Below are positions 1 to 6,888 of a stretch of DNA of 14,296 nucleotides, one piece after another (within the stretch, counting starts at the first letter, position 1; each line of letters starts with the position of its first letter). The notes beneath the pieces were generated by a model. The model did no database searches. It was not told where the DNA came from and saw only the letters and a program-made list of their open reading frames with translations. The position numbers and the translations under genes are program-made. The stretch comes from Patescibacteria group bacterium. GTDB taxonomy: Bacteria > Patescibacteriota > Gracilibacteria > UM-FILTER-43-11. The stretch spans positions 1 through 14,296 of the forward strand of contig JAHIYT010000131.1 in NCBI GenBank assembly GCA_018814945.1. The letters run 5' to 3'.

Positions 1-12
1 GATACTATAACT

Positions 13-68
13 TTGAAAATCTGAAAACTTGAAAACTATATTTAGATTTTCAGATTTTCAGATTTTCA
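13..68. repeat. Inverted array of 8-bp words upstream of nnrE
   Basis: The left half repeats an 8-bp word of the form YTGAAAAY three times (13-36) and the right half repeats its complement, CAGATTTT-like, three times (about 43-66). The 14-bp arm at 14-27 is perfectly complementary to both 47-60 and 55-68, so two alternative hairpins of the same strength can form. It could act as the terminator of a gene to the left or as part of the nnrE leader. A weak promoter (TTGAAA 13-18, 18 bp, TATATT 37-42) overlaps it, but in such low-complexity sequence that match could be chance. Confidence 0.7.
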
Positions 69-82
69 TCTACAATTAGTTT

Positions 83-802
83 ATGTTCCAATCACTCACA
101 ACATTTGAAATGCAAAAGTTCGAAAGATTAGCTTCCGATAACTTTGATATTACTCTCGAGGAGATGATGCAGAATGCCGGAAAGTCCGTTTTTGATGTAA
201 TAATGCAGGAAATTAAGCCTAGTTGCATACTTGTTGTAGTCGGCAAAGGTAATAATGGTGGTGATGCACTGGTGACTGCGCGTTTACTTTATGAAGAAGG
301 AGCCGTGGTGACGGTTTTATCTCCGTATCCCGATGAAGAATTTACGCCGGAAGCTTCTGTAGAGCTTACTAAGATAAAAAATTTGGGGATACCTCTTGTT
401 CGTAATATTAGTGAGCTGGAACCCAGAAAAAGAGATGCAAACTTTGCACCTTCTGATGATGGATATGATTTAATTGTAGATGCCCTTTTTGGGTTTTCGC
501 TCAGAGGTAATCCTCGCTTTCCGGCGGATGAAGTAATTAATTGGATGAATTATTCCGGAATACCAATATTATCTGTTGATGTACCTTCTGGTTTGGAAGC
601 TGAAACAGGCAATGTTATGAGCCCTACCACCAAGGCGACTTATACGGTAGCACTTGGAATGATAAAAATTGGACTTGATAATCATAAAGAATATGTTGGG
701 AAAATGTATTTAGGAAGCCTTGGAATACCCGAGAAAGCCTATCAGGAACTGGGTATTTATACACCTATATTCTTAGGCAAATCTTATATTTCGCTGGATT
801 GA
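83..802 (+). CDS. nnrE: NAD(P)HX epimerase (YjeF N-terminal domain)
   Basis: The 239-residue product matches the stand-alone YjeF_N fold. This enzyme epimerises the R form of hydrated NADH or NADPH to the S form so that a partner dehydratase (NnrD) can repair it. Visible family motifs are GKGNNGGDA at residues 54-62 (nucleotide loop), DALFG at 133-137 and DVPSG at 166-170. The opening (MFQSLTTFEMQKFERLA) fits the usual start of the family, which supports the first ATG over the internal Met10. No NnrD kinase-like domain is fused or adjacent; in E. coli the two are one protein. No Shine-Dalgarno sequence is seen. The gene ends in TGA, and the pgk promoter overlaps this stop codon. The family call is firm; the pathway role comes from family knowledge. 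Confidence 0.9.
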   Translation: MFQSLTTFEMQKFERLASDNFDITLEEMMQNAGKSVFDVIMQEIKPSCILVVVGKGNNGGDALVTARLLYEEGAVVTVLSPYPDEEFTPEASVELTKIKNLGIPLVRNISELEPRKRDANFAPSDDGYDLIVDALFGFSLRGNPRFPADEVINWMNYSGIPILSVDVPSGLEAETGNVMSPTTKATYTVALGMIKIGLDNHKEYVGKMYLGSLGIPEKAYQELGIYTPIFLGKSYISLD

Positions 803-827
803 AAAAAAACCTAATCAAACGTATAAT
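799..827 (+). promoter_or_regulatory. pgk promoter
   Basis: TTGAAA (799-804), a 17-bp spacer and TATAAT (822-827) form a near-consensus sigma-70-type promoter. The -35 box overlaps the nnrE stop codon. Transcription would begin near 834, giving a leader of about 24 nt before the pgk ATG, so pgk can be expressed independently of nnrE. Confidence 0.75.
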
Positions 828-857
828 TTCTCTGACTTATTCTTTAAGTAGATCAAA

Positions 858-2027
858 ATGGATTTAAGAACCCTCCGAGATATTCCAGAGCTATCTGGTA
901 AAAAAGTTTTTATAAGGGTCGATTTTAACGTGCCCTTAGATGATGACGGCAATGTGCGTGATGCAAAGCGTATTCGTCATGCTATTCCCACAATAAAATA
1001 TCTATTAGAAAATGGTGCGTCTCAAATTATTTTAGCTTCACACCTTGGTCGTCCAAAAAATAATGAATCGCATTTAATGACCAATAAAGTTGCTGAAAGA
1101 TTATCTGAATTAATTGGAGAAGATGTTGCCAAGATAGATGATTGGGGAGAAAATGGTCTTCCTGAAGCTAAAATTGTGATGCTAGAAAACATACGCTTCC
1201 ATCCTGCTGAAAAAAGCAAAGATGAAGCTGAGCGTGATGAGTTTGGAAAGCAGATCGCATCACTTGCGGATATTTATGTTAATGAAGCCTTCTCAAATTC
1301 TCATCGTGCACATGCGAGCATGACTTCGGTTCCAAAATATATTCCTGGTTATGCAGGATTGGGCGTTGAAGATGAGGTGAATAAAATTTCCAGAGCTATT
1401 GAATCTCCTGAACATCCGGTTGTAGCTGTTATAGGTGGTCTTAAAGCTGATAAATTAACTGCAATCCATAATTTGATGGGCATTGCTGATAAGATTCTGA
1501 TTGCAGGTGCCGTTTCTTATAATCTCAGAAAAATTCAGGGATACAATGTGGGTTCAAGTAAGGTTGATGATGAAGGTATGGAAGAGATAGCAGATATTGT
1601 ACAAGAAGTAATTAATAGCGATAAGGTTGAGCTTCCTACTGATGCGGTTGTTGCTGATGATTTCTCTGAGAGTGCGAATATTAAAACCGTTTCTATCGAT
1701 GGCATAGAAGACGGCTGGATGGCACTTGATATTGGGCCTGAGACAGTAGAGAAGTATATTGCTGAAATCAAAAATGCTAAAACCGTTTTATGGTTTGGAC
1801 CGATTGGAGTATTTGAAATGGAACCATTCGCAGGCGGCACTAAAGCAATTGGCCAAGCTATTGCTGATAGTGACTCAGTTTCCATTGTTGGAGGAGGGGA
1901 CAGCGCTAGTGCTGTTAAAAAGCTTGGATTAGAAGAGAAAATTACCTTGGTTTCTACGGGTGGTGGTGCATCGCTTAAAATGATTGAGGGGAAAGAACTT
2001 CCAGCTTTAATAATACTTAAGAAATAG
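858..2027 (+). CDS. pgk: Phosphoglycerate kinase
   Basis: The enzyme transfers phosphate between 1,3-bisphosphoglycerate and ADP, making 3-phosphoglycerate and ATP in glycolysis (cytoplasm). At 389 residues it is close to the usual bacterial length. Family motifs are VDFNVPL (21-27), SHLGRPK (61-67), NIRFHPAE (111-118), VNEAFSNSHRAHAS (141-154), the nucleotide-binding segment GGLKADK (193-199), GPIGVFE (314-320) and GGGDSASA (345-352). Several otherwise strongly conserved stretches differ: GGAKVSDK appears as GGLKADK, one residue shorter, and GGGMxxTF appears as AGAVSYNL. The substrate and nucleotide residues recognisable in the motifs remain, so it is probably active. It has its own promoter overlapping the end of nnrE, a short leader and no Shine-Dalgarno sequence. 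It ends in TAG. Confidence 0.97.
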   Translation: MDLRTLRDIPELSGKKVFIRVDFNVPLDDDGNVRDAKRIRHAIPTIKYLLENGASQIILASHLGRPKNNESHLMTNKVAERLSELIGEDVAKIDDWGENGLPEAKIVMLENIRFHPAEKSKDEAERDEFGKQIASLADIYVNEAFSNSHRAHASMTSVPKYIPGYAGLGVEDEVNKISRAIESPEHPVVAVIGGLKADKLTAIHNLMGIADKILIAGAVSYNLRKIQGYNVGSSKVDDEGMEEIADIVQEVINSDKVELPTDAVVADDFSESANIKTVSIDGIEDGWMALDIGPETVEKYIAEIKNAKTVLWFGPIGVFEMEPFAGGTKAIGQAIADSDSVSIVGGGDSASAVKKLGLEEKITLVSTGGGASLKMIEGKELPALIILKK

Positions 2028-2040
2028 TTCGGATAGATAA

Positions 2041-2103
2041 TCGAATTGAAAGTCGAATAGATGATCGTATTGATCAATTCGAAACCAATTCGAAACCAAT
2101 TCT
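2041..2103. repeat. Inverted repeat and 11-bp direct repeats after pgk
   Basis: TCGAATTGA (2041-2049) is perfectly complementary to TCAATTCGA (2074-2082), giving a 9-bp stem with a 24-nt loop. The right arm runs into an 11-bp direct repeat CAATTCGAAAC at 2075-2085 and 2086-2096, with a partial third copy at 2097-2102 that ends just before the next start codon. It may terminate pgk transcripts or shape the leader of the downstream gene. There is no U-tract, so a classical intrinsic terminator is not shown. Confidence 0.65.
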
Positions 2104-2107
2104 AAGC

Positions 2108-3811
2108 ATGAAAAAGGTTATATACATTGAAATCGACGAAGAAATTACATCGATCTATGATCTGGTAAAACGTGTAAAACAAAAAGAGATTTATCTTGTT
2201 GTTCCACGTAAGGCAATTCTCTTTCAAAGTATAGTGAATTTAAAAATTCTTAATACAAAATTAAAAGAGTTAAAGAAAAAACTGATTATTATTACTACTG
2301 ACAGAATGGGCAGGCATTTGGCCGGCCAATTAAATATTCCCGTGTATAGCCAGATTGAGGTTGAAGAAATCAAGGCACCAACTGAAGATACCCCTCAGAT
2401 GCGTATTGAGCCTATTCAAGCTCGCAGAAATGAAATTATTAAGGATTTACCACGTCGCTTTACCGAAAAAAAAATTACAATTGGTGAGTTAATAAAAGAA
2501 TTCAGGGCTCAGAATAAAAAAAAGAAGAAAGGAGTAAATGATTCAATGGCTTCATTTAATTTCGTTCGCCCGAACCGCAAACTTCTTGCATTGATCCTGA
2601 TGATAAGCATTGGTCTTTTTATGCTTATTAGTTATATTGCTCTTCCTGGGGCAACGATTTATATCAAACCTAAATTCGATAATATTTCGCATACGGTAAA
2701 TATAGTACTTGCGGATAAAAGGAAGAATCAAAATTTGCTCATGCAAAACGAGCCGCATGTTATTGCCAGTGAAGTTGTTGAAACTGTTACTAAGCAAACG
2801 AAGGTATTTAATACCACGAGTAAGATATTTGAAGGGACTAATGCAACCGGTAAAATTACTATAATTAATACTTCATCTGAAGAATGGCAGCTGAAAAAGG
2901 ATACCAGATTCCAGACAAGCGATGGGATTATATTCAGAATACAGGAGGGTGTAATAGTTCCTCCCGCATCAGAAGATGAAGAAGGCGTTGAAACCCCTGG
3001 AAGTTTAGAGGTTAGTGTTATGGCAGATCCTTTTGATATCTACGATGATCCTATTGGTGATAGGGGGAATATTGAGCCGACAATGTTCATGATTCCAGGT
3101 CTTTCAAAATACAATCAGGAATTAATTTGGGGTGAGAGTTATGAGCCTATGATAGGTGGAGTAACCGCCTTCCAAAAAATTGTATTAGAAGAAGATATTG
3201 AAGCAGCTAAAAAGCAAATCGAGGATAATTTGATACTAATGGCGAAAGAGGATTTACGTAGTCATATTGAAGAAATGAACCGCCTTAACCATACAAATTT
3301 AGTTCTCTTGGATGACAGCAGATATTTAAAGACAGAACTTCTTGATTTACGTATTTCCGATGATTTGGAGGGCAGTACAAAAGATAAATTTGAGATTTTT
3401 GCCAAAATACAGGCTGAAGGTGTGGCGTATGACTTTGACCAGCTTTTTGTGCTCCTTAAAAAGGAACTTAAAACAAGAACTCATCCTGATATGCGTATAA
3501 TAGATGAATCAATTAATCCGGATACTATCAGTTATGAAGTTATTGATGAAGATGAGGATTTAGGACAAATAAAGATAACAGCTTCGATCCAGGGTATTGA
3601 AGAATATGTAATAGATACTTCGTATGAAGCTGGTTTGCGCTTTTCAACCAATGTAAAAGAAAAGGTTGCGAGTCTGAGCGTTGAGGAGGCTGAGAGTTAT
3701 GTTAATAATCTTTCTGAGGTTGATGAGGTTTTAATAAAGACATGGCCAATTTGGATATCAAATATGCCGCGTATTCCGGATAATATTGAAATTAAATTAC
3801 TCGAGGAATAG
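2108..3811 (+). CDS. Membrane-anchored protein with baseplate-J-like ectodomain
   Basis: The 567-residue protein has three parts. Residues 1-85 form an alpha/beta domain opening MKKVIYIEIDEEITSIYDL, with VVPRKAILFQSIVNLKIL and a TTDRMGRHLA stretch; I recognise this arrangement from Patescibacteria proteins annotated as hypothetical or baseplate-J-like. A lysine-rich linker (about 134-143) precedes one transmembrane helix at about 159-179. The remainder, about 390 residues, is predicted to lie outside the membrane. Residues about 245-360 have the beta-rich pattern ending in DTRFQTSDGIIFRI that database annotation often links to the baseplate J family. The topology suggests a cytoplasmic sensor or binding domain coupled to an envelope structure, but no function is established. 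It starts at the only ATG after the repeat-filled spacer and converges on the TraC-like gene. Confidence 0.65.
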   Translation: MKKVIYIEIDEEITSIYDLVKRVKQKEIYLVVPRKAILFQSIVNLKILNTKLKELKKKLIIITTDRMGRHLAGQLNIPVYSQIEVEEIKAPTEDTPQMRIEPIQARRNEIIKDLPRRFTEKKITIGELIKEFRAQNKKKKKGVNDSMASFNFVRPNRKLLALILMISIGLFMLISYIALPGATIYIKPKFDNISHTVNIVLADKRKNQNLLMQNEPHVIASEVVETVTKQTKVFNTTSKIFEGTNATGKITIINTSSEEWQLKKDTRFQTSDGIIFRIQEGVIVPPASEDEEGVETPGSLEVSVMADPFDIYDDPIGDRGNIEPTMFMIPGLSKYNQELIWGESYEPMIGGVTAFQKIVLEEDIEAAKKQIEDNLILMAKEDLRSHIEEMNRLNHTNLVLLDDSRYLKTELLDLRISDDLEGSTKDKFEIFAKIQAEGVAYDFDQLFVLLKKELKTRTHPDMRIIDESINPDTISYEVIDEDEDLGQIKITASIQGIEEYVIDTSYEAGLRFSTNVKEKVASLSVEEAESYVNNLSEVDEVLIKTWPIWISNMPRIPDNIEIKLLEE

Positions 3812-3813
3812 AA

Positions 3814-3882
3814 AACATTTAGCATTTATTAATTATCATTCTTCATTCAAATGTTAAATATGAAATGTTAAATGAATAAATG
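3814..3882. repeat. AT-only inverted and direct words between convergent genes
   Basis: This spacer separates two convergent genes. AACATTT (3814-3820) is complementary to AAATGTT at both 3849-3855 and 3863-3869, and CATTTATT (3823-3830) is complementary to AATAAATG (3875-3882). The two pairings interleave in some combinations, so alternative folds are possible. Its position suggests a bidirectional terminator, but the strong AT bias makes chance matches likely. Confidence 0.45.
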
Positions 3883-3884
3883 AG

Positions 3885-4622
3885 TTATATATTCTCTACA
3901 TCAATCTTACTTAAGTCGTCTATTTTTTCGTTATGTGCAGTTGATGGATTATAGATCTGATAGAAGAGTTCGATTAACTGAGGTGTTGTTAATTGTGCTA
4001 CCCTTAGATTACATCCCTCGAGTCCAGCTTTTACGGTATTAACGCGTTGTGTTAGGCTCTTATTTAGTTCTTCAAATTCTTTGTGTCTCCTTTTAATACT
4101 ATCAATGCTATCTGCTGCGGATATGTTTTGTAAGAATTTTGAAAACATATTTAGTTTTTGAGATCTGTATGGATCAAGGGGTACTACAACGTAGAATTTC
4201 TTTTCCATGATATCGGCGTACTCAACTAACTTTTGTATGTATTCACAATATTCGAGTGTCTGCTTCTTTAATAGTGGATTTTCGTGTTTTTCACCGATAG
4301 CTTTTGCACTTTCGATATATTTATCAATATCCAGTTTTCTTGATTGAACCACGATTTGAACGGGAAATTCTAAAGAGTTCAAAAAACTTTGATAAGCAAA
4401 AATTATAGCATTTTGTTCATCTTCCGATTTTAGATTAAAGTTGATACTATTTGTTTGTAATACAGCTCGGAGACCGCCGTTTTTTAGAATTACAACATTA
4501 TCCTTTACCTCGGCAATATCAAGATAAAGTTGAGTGCTGGCAGCTGCGCTGCCTTTTTTTTGACGTACGGTTGTATCCGCTGATGCCTGCTTGTCGGTAG
4601 ACAAGGTTTTTGTATCTTCCAT
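3885..4622 (-). CDS. TraC-like protein (VirB4 N-terminal-like domain)
   Basis: The 245-residue protein resembles the TraC/VirB4 N-terminal domain found in Patescibacteria conjugation- or pilus-like loci. The core STQLYLDIAEVKDNVVILKNGGLRAVLQTNSINF (about 30-63), followed by EDEQNAIIFAYQSFLNSLEFPVQIVVQSRKLDI, is the typical opening. A helical region (about 175-200) and a LTTPQLIELFYQIYNP segment (211-226) close the domain. There are no Walker motifs, so the ATPase part is missing. Its ATG lies one base after the stop of the PrgI-like gene, so the pair is probably cotranscribed and translationally coupled. In the loci I know, a VirB4-type ATPase follows; here the next gene is convergent and unrelated. 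The N-terminal 30 residues are polar and probably disordered. Confidence 0.7.
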   Translation of the reverse strand: MEDTKTLSTDKQASADTTVRQKKGSAAASTQLYLDIAEVKDNVVILKNGGLRAVLQTNSINFNLKSEDEQNAIIFAYQSFLNSLEFPVQIVVQSRKLDIDKYIESAKAIGEKHENPLLKKQTLEYCEYIQKLVEYADIMEKKFYVVVPLDPYRSQKLNMFSKFLQNISAADSIDSIKRRHKEFEELNKSLTQRVNTVKAGLEGCNLRVAQLTTPQLIELFYQIYNPSTAHNEKIDDLSKIDVENI

Positions 4623-4623
4623 G

Positions 4624-5604
4624 TTAATCGAGATTAATTTCTATTTCTCCCTTTTCCAAGTCTGCGAGATGGAATTCACCTCCAGTATTTTCTTGTTTTG
4701 GGGTAGGTTGTTTTTGTAGTTTTTGTTTTGCCTGTTCCTCTGAACGAGTTTCAGATTTAGCAGGAGCTGTTGATATTAACTGCACCGGTTGTTTCTTTTT
4801 TAGAGTATTGATTTGTGTTTCTTGGCGAGCCGGTGCGGCTATCTTTGGCTTTTTCTTTCTGCGTCTTTTATTTTTCTTTGGCGGAGTTTCCAATTGTGGA
4901 GCAGATTGTGGAGCAGATTGTGGAGCAGATTGTGGAGCAGATTGTGGCGCAGATTGTGGCGCAGGCTGTGGTTTTTCAGCTTTTTCCTTTTTTACTTCTG
5001 TTTTTGGTTGTTTTGCCAATATGTCCAGGCGTTTTTTTTGCGATTCTTTGGTGCGCCAGTACATATTTTGTGTTTCGCTGGTATCTTTTTTGTAACCAAA
5101 GAAAGCCTCTGAAACTAGATCATCATCTTTTGCTACATCGATATCTTTATGTTCTATTTTCTTTACGTGATCAAAACCACCTGAATCCAGTACCAGTGTA
5201 AGATCCTCTAAATTGACATCTTTTCTACTCGTTTTATCGGTTTGAGTGGTGCTTACAGATCTTTGTGTTGTTTTTTCGCTAAGATCCGGAGCAACAAGTG
5301 CTACAATTCCTCTATGGTCCCAAAGTCTTTGTTTTGGTTTGATTGCATATTCAAGAGTGAGTAAGACGAATTTTGGGAATGGAATGTTATTGATTTTAAC
5401 CATCGCTGATACGATGGCAATTACTGCCGGAATTGCAATAATTATGTATTCGAGAATATTTAACTCGTATAGCTTTGATGTAATTGCAAAAAGCACATAA
5501 CTAATCGCGCATCCTACAGCAACAATAATTAGCTGTTTTAAGCTGAATGGACCAACTATTTTATCTTCAATGCCTACGTTTTGAGGAATTTTATATTGAA
5601 GCAC
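4624..5604 (-). CDS. PrgI-family membrane protein with repeat-containing tail
   Basis: Residues 1-100 match the PrgI family (MLQYKIPQNVGIEDKIVGPF at the start, IKPKQRLW at 88-95), with two transmembrane helices at about 22-44 and 51-69. PrgI proteins accompany TraC/VirB4 proteins in type IV secretion- or pilus-like systems. The tail from about 105 to 326 is polar and low-complexity: six tandem SAPQ repeats (about 216-238), a KKNKRRRKKKPK basic patch, then lysine/glutamine-rich sequence and an acidic end (DLEKGEIEINLD). The start is GTG at 5604, supported by the family alignment and by an extended -10 promoter about 30 bp upstream. The tail is much longer than in ordinary PrgI proteins and may contact nucleic acid or partner proteins (inference). 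Confidence 0.75.
   Translation of the reverse strand: MLQYKIPQNVGIEDKIVGPFSLKQLIIVAVGCAISYVLFAITSKLYELNILEYIIIAIPAVIAIVSAMVKINNIPFPKFVLLTLEYAIKPKQRLWDHRGIVALVAPDLSEKTTQRSVSTTQTDKTSRKDVNLEDLTLVLDSGGFDHVKKIEHKDIDVAKDDDLVSEAFFGYKKDTSETQNMYWRTKESQKKRLDILAKQPKTEVKKEKAEKPQPAPQSAPQSAPQSAPQSAPQSAPQLETPPKKNKRRRKKKPKIAAPARQETQINTLKKKQPVQLISTAPAKSETRSEEQAKQKLQKQPTPKQENTGGEFHLADLEKGEIEINLD
4893..4964. repeat. 12-bp tandem repeat, six copies
   Basis: Six consecutive 12-bp units begin at 4893, 4905, 4917, 4929, 4941 and 4953. The first four read ATTGTGGAGCAG on the plus strand; the last two carry one change (A to C). A seventh, degraded unit follows at 4965. On the minus strand the units encode SAPQ in the tail of the PrgI-like protein. 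Near-identity of the copies implies recent slippage and a likely length polymorphism. Confidence 0.95.
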
Positions 5605-5633
5605 TTTTTGTTTTAGATATATTTAATCTCTAT

Positions 5634-5642
5634 ATTATACCA
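5634..5642 (-). promoter_or_regulatory. Extended -10 promoter of the PrgI-TraC pair
   Basis: On the minus strand TGGTATAAT (5642 down to 5634) is a consensus extended -10 element. The -35 position (5657-5662) reads TTTCTT and is weak, as is common when an extended -10 is present. Transcription would start near 5627, about 23 nt before the GTG start at 5604. Confidence 0.65.
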
Positions 5643-5697
5643 CGAATAAGCCTAAAAAGAAAGGGTTTTGTGCTTAGTTTAGACAATATTATGGAAT

Positions 5698-6657
5698 TTA
5701 TTGATTACGTCTATTTCTTCCTCTTACTAGAAGCTCACCAATTGTAAGTATTTGCTTTTGTTCAGGCGTTACTAGCGCTCTCCCTGCCTTTTTTCTTGTA
5801 TCCATAAGACCTCTCCCAATTTGGTTTATCAGGCCTTTGCTATATAAGCTTGAAATTGCACTTAAAACAGGACTTAACACTTGTCTGGACACTTCTGAGG
5901 CTTTTATAAAGTCGCCCTCTAAAGCTCCATAATCTCCTTTAAATCCGATATTTCTTTCTCTGAAATCAAATTCTGCGGTTCTTTCCATTCGCATTTGTTG
6001 GGCAAAATCTGGATCAAGTCCAAGCCCACTGATTTCTGCGATATCTCTTTCAAGTGCTCTGATATCTTCTAATTCTCTACCAAAACTTTCACCCCTTCTG
6101 CCTATCATATTTATTAGTGCTAGTGCTTCAAATAAGGTTAGATTACGTATGTCGGCAGCACCTTTTTTAAGGGCTGATTCTGCTTGTCTTTCTAGCTCTG
6201 ATTCATAAACTGCACGTTTTTTTTCAGGAATATTCTTACTTCCGGATGCAAAGAAAGCTACACGTCTATCCGGAGTTGCAATCTCTGGCATTCTTCTAGC
6301 TCCGTCTTGTTGTGCAAGTAGTGGTAATGATTCTAATGTTCCAGCTAAATATCTTCTGGCTAAAGTAACTGTTTTAATGGCAGCTTCTATGTTTTCTTTT
6401 AAATATTTTGGATCACTATTGGATCTTAGAAAAGCCAGTCCTCTTGCTGAACAAACTTGAATGGCATCTAGTAACTCTTCTGCAGTAAACGTTGGGATTA
6501 TAACATCTTTTCTACTTAGGATTTCTCTTAATTTATCTTCCCCAAGAATGTCGGTCCATTTCCTTATGTCGTTAATAAATCGTGCAAGCTGAGCTCCTTC
6601 ATCTGCGGTTATTAATTCATGTTCTGGATTATCATCAGGTCTTTTTGGGTTGGGCAT
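5698..6657 (-). CDS. Protein of unknown function, helical, cytoplasmic
   Basis: I do not recognise the family. From ATG 6657 the product has 319 residues (MPNPKRPDDNPEHELITADE). It has no signal peptide or transmembrane helix and is rich in charged helices. Recognisable stretches are GAQLARFINDIRKWTDILGE, the segment LTLFEALALINMIGRRGESF, and a basic C-terminus ending RGRNRRNQ. A longer frame to a GTG at 6726 exists, but that extension is GC-rich, lies inside the structured leader and has no ribosome binding site, so I chose 6657. A consensus promoter at 6802-6829 would give a leader of about 138 nt, far longer than others in this window, so expression may be controlled through that leader. 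It is transcribed divergently from the small gene at 6889. Its function cannot be inferred. Confidence 0.7.
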   Translation of the reverse strand: MPNPKRPDDNPEHELITADEGAQLARFINDIRKWTDILGEDKLREILSRKDVIIPTFTAEELLDAIQVCSARGLAFLRSNSDPKYLKENIEAAIKTVTLARRYLAGTLESLPLLAQQDGARRMPEIATPDRRVAFFASGSKNIPEKKRAVYESELERQAESALKKGAADIRNLTLFEALALINMIGRRGESFGRELEDIRALERDIAEISGLGLDPDFAQQMRMERTAEFDFRERNIGFKGDYGALEGDFIKASEVSRQVLSPVLSAISSLYSKGLINQIGRGLMDTRKKAGRALVTPEQKQILTIGELLVRGRNRRNQ

Positions 6658-6776
6658 AGGTAGTAGCGAGTTACGCGATCCGAATGGAACGCCGGCCGTG
6701 AGGCCAAGTAAAGTGAGGTGAATCACGTAGTCCCGCTAAGCGTGGCAAGTGATTCAAGCGTAACCCTATTGGGTAC
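6658..6776 (-). promoter_or_regulatory. GC-rich structured leader / candidate cis-acting RNA
   Basis: This stretch is far more GC-rich than its surroundings and contains four non-overlapping dyads. They are 6675-6692 (GCG-A-TCC, loop GAAT, GGA-A-CGC), 6694-6705 (GGCC, loop GTGA, GGCC), 6719-6756 (8-bp outer stem TGAATCAC/GTGATTCA with an inner CGC/GCG hairpin) and 6760-6776 (GTAACCC, loop TATT, GGGTAC, one bulge). It lies between a minus-strand promoter at 6802-6829 and the ATG at 6657, so it is predicted to be transcribed as a leader. It could be a riboswitch-like element or a repeated structural element. I do not match it to a known RNA family. Confidence 0.55.
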
Positions 6777-6801
6777 TTTATTTAGGAGGTTAGAGTTGTT
6801 A

Positions 6802-6829
6802 ATTATAATATATTTTTTCTATAAGTCAA
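6802..6829 (-). promoter_or_regulatory. Promoter of the unknown gene at 5698-6657
   Basis: On the minus strand TTGACT (6829-6824), a 16-bp spacer and TATAAT (6807-6802) form a near-consensus promoter. Transcription would start near 6795, well upstream of the coding start, which puts the structured element in the 5' untranslated leader. Confidence 0.7.
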
Positions 6830-6837
6830 TATTAATG

Positions 6838-6866
6838 TTTACAAATACTTTCTTGTGGTTTATAAT
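6838..6866 (+). promoter_or_regulatory. Promoter of the small gene at 6889
   Basis: TTTACA (6838-6843), a 17-bp spacer and TATAAT (6861-6866) give a near-perfect promoter. The start site near 6873 leaves a leader of about 16 nt. The -35 box sits 9 bp from the -35 of the divergent promoter, so the two are back to back and may compete for polymerase or share an operator. Confidence 0.75.
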
Positions 6867-6888
6867 AAAATTGAGCTAAGAGATAAAT

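Noticed and set aside
1535..2077. Antisense frame of 180 codons over pgk
   Set aside because: It lies opposite a well-conserved coding gene, is serine-rich in the way typical of reversed coding sequence and has no family match.
2075..2102. Possible CRISPR-like repeat
   Set aside because: The units are 11 bp and directly contiguous, with no spacers and no cas genes nearby.
4808..5201. Several cysteine-, valine- or tryptophan-rich plus-strand frames over the PrgI gene
   Set aside because: They are shadows of the 12-bp tandem repeat, with no promoter or family similarity.
6658..6726. N-terminal extension of the unknown gene from GTG 6726
   Set aside because: The extra 23 codons lie within the GC-rich hairpin element, have no ribosome binding site and differ in composition from the rest of the gene.
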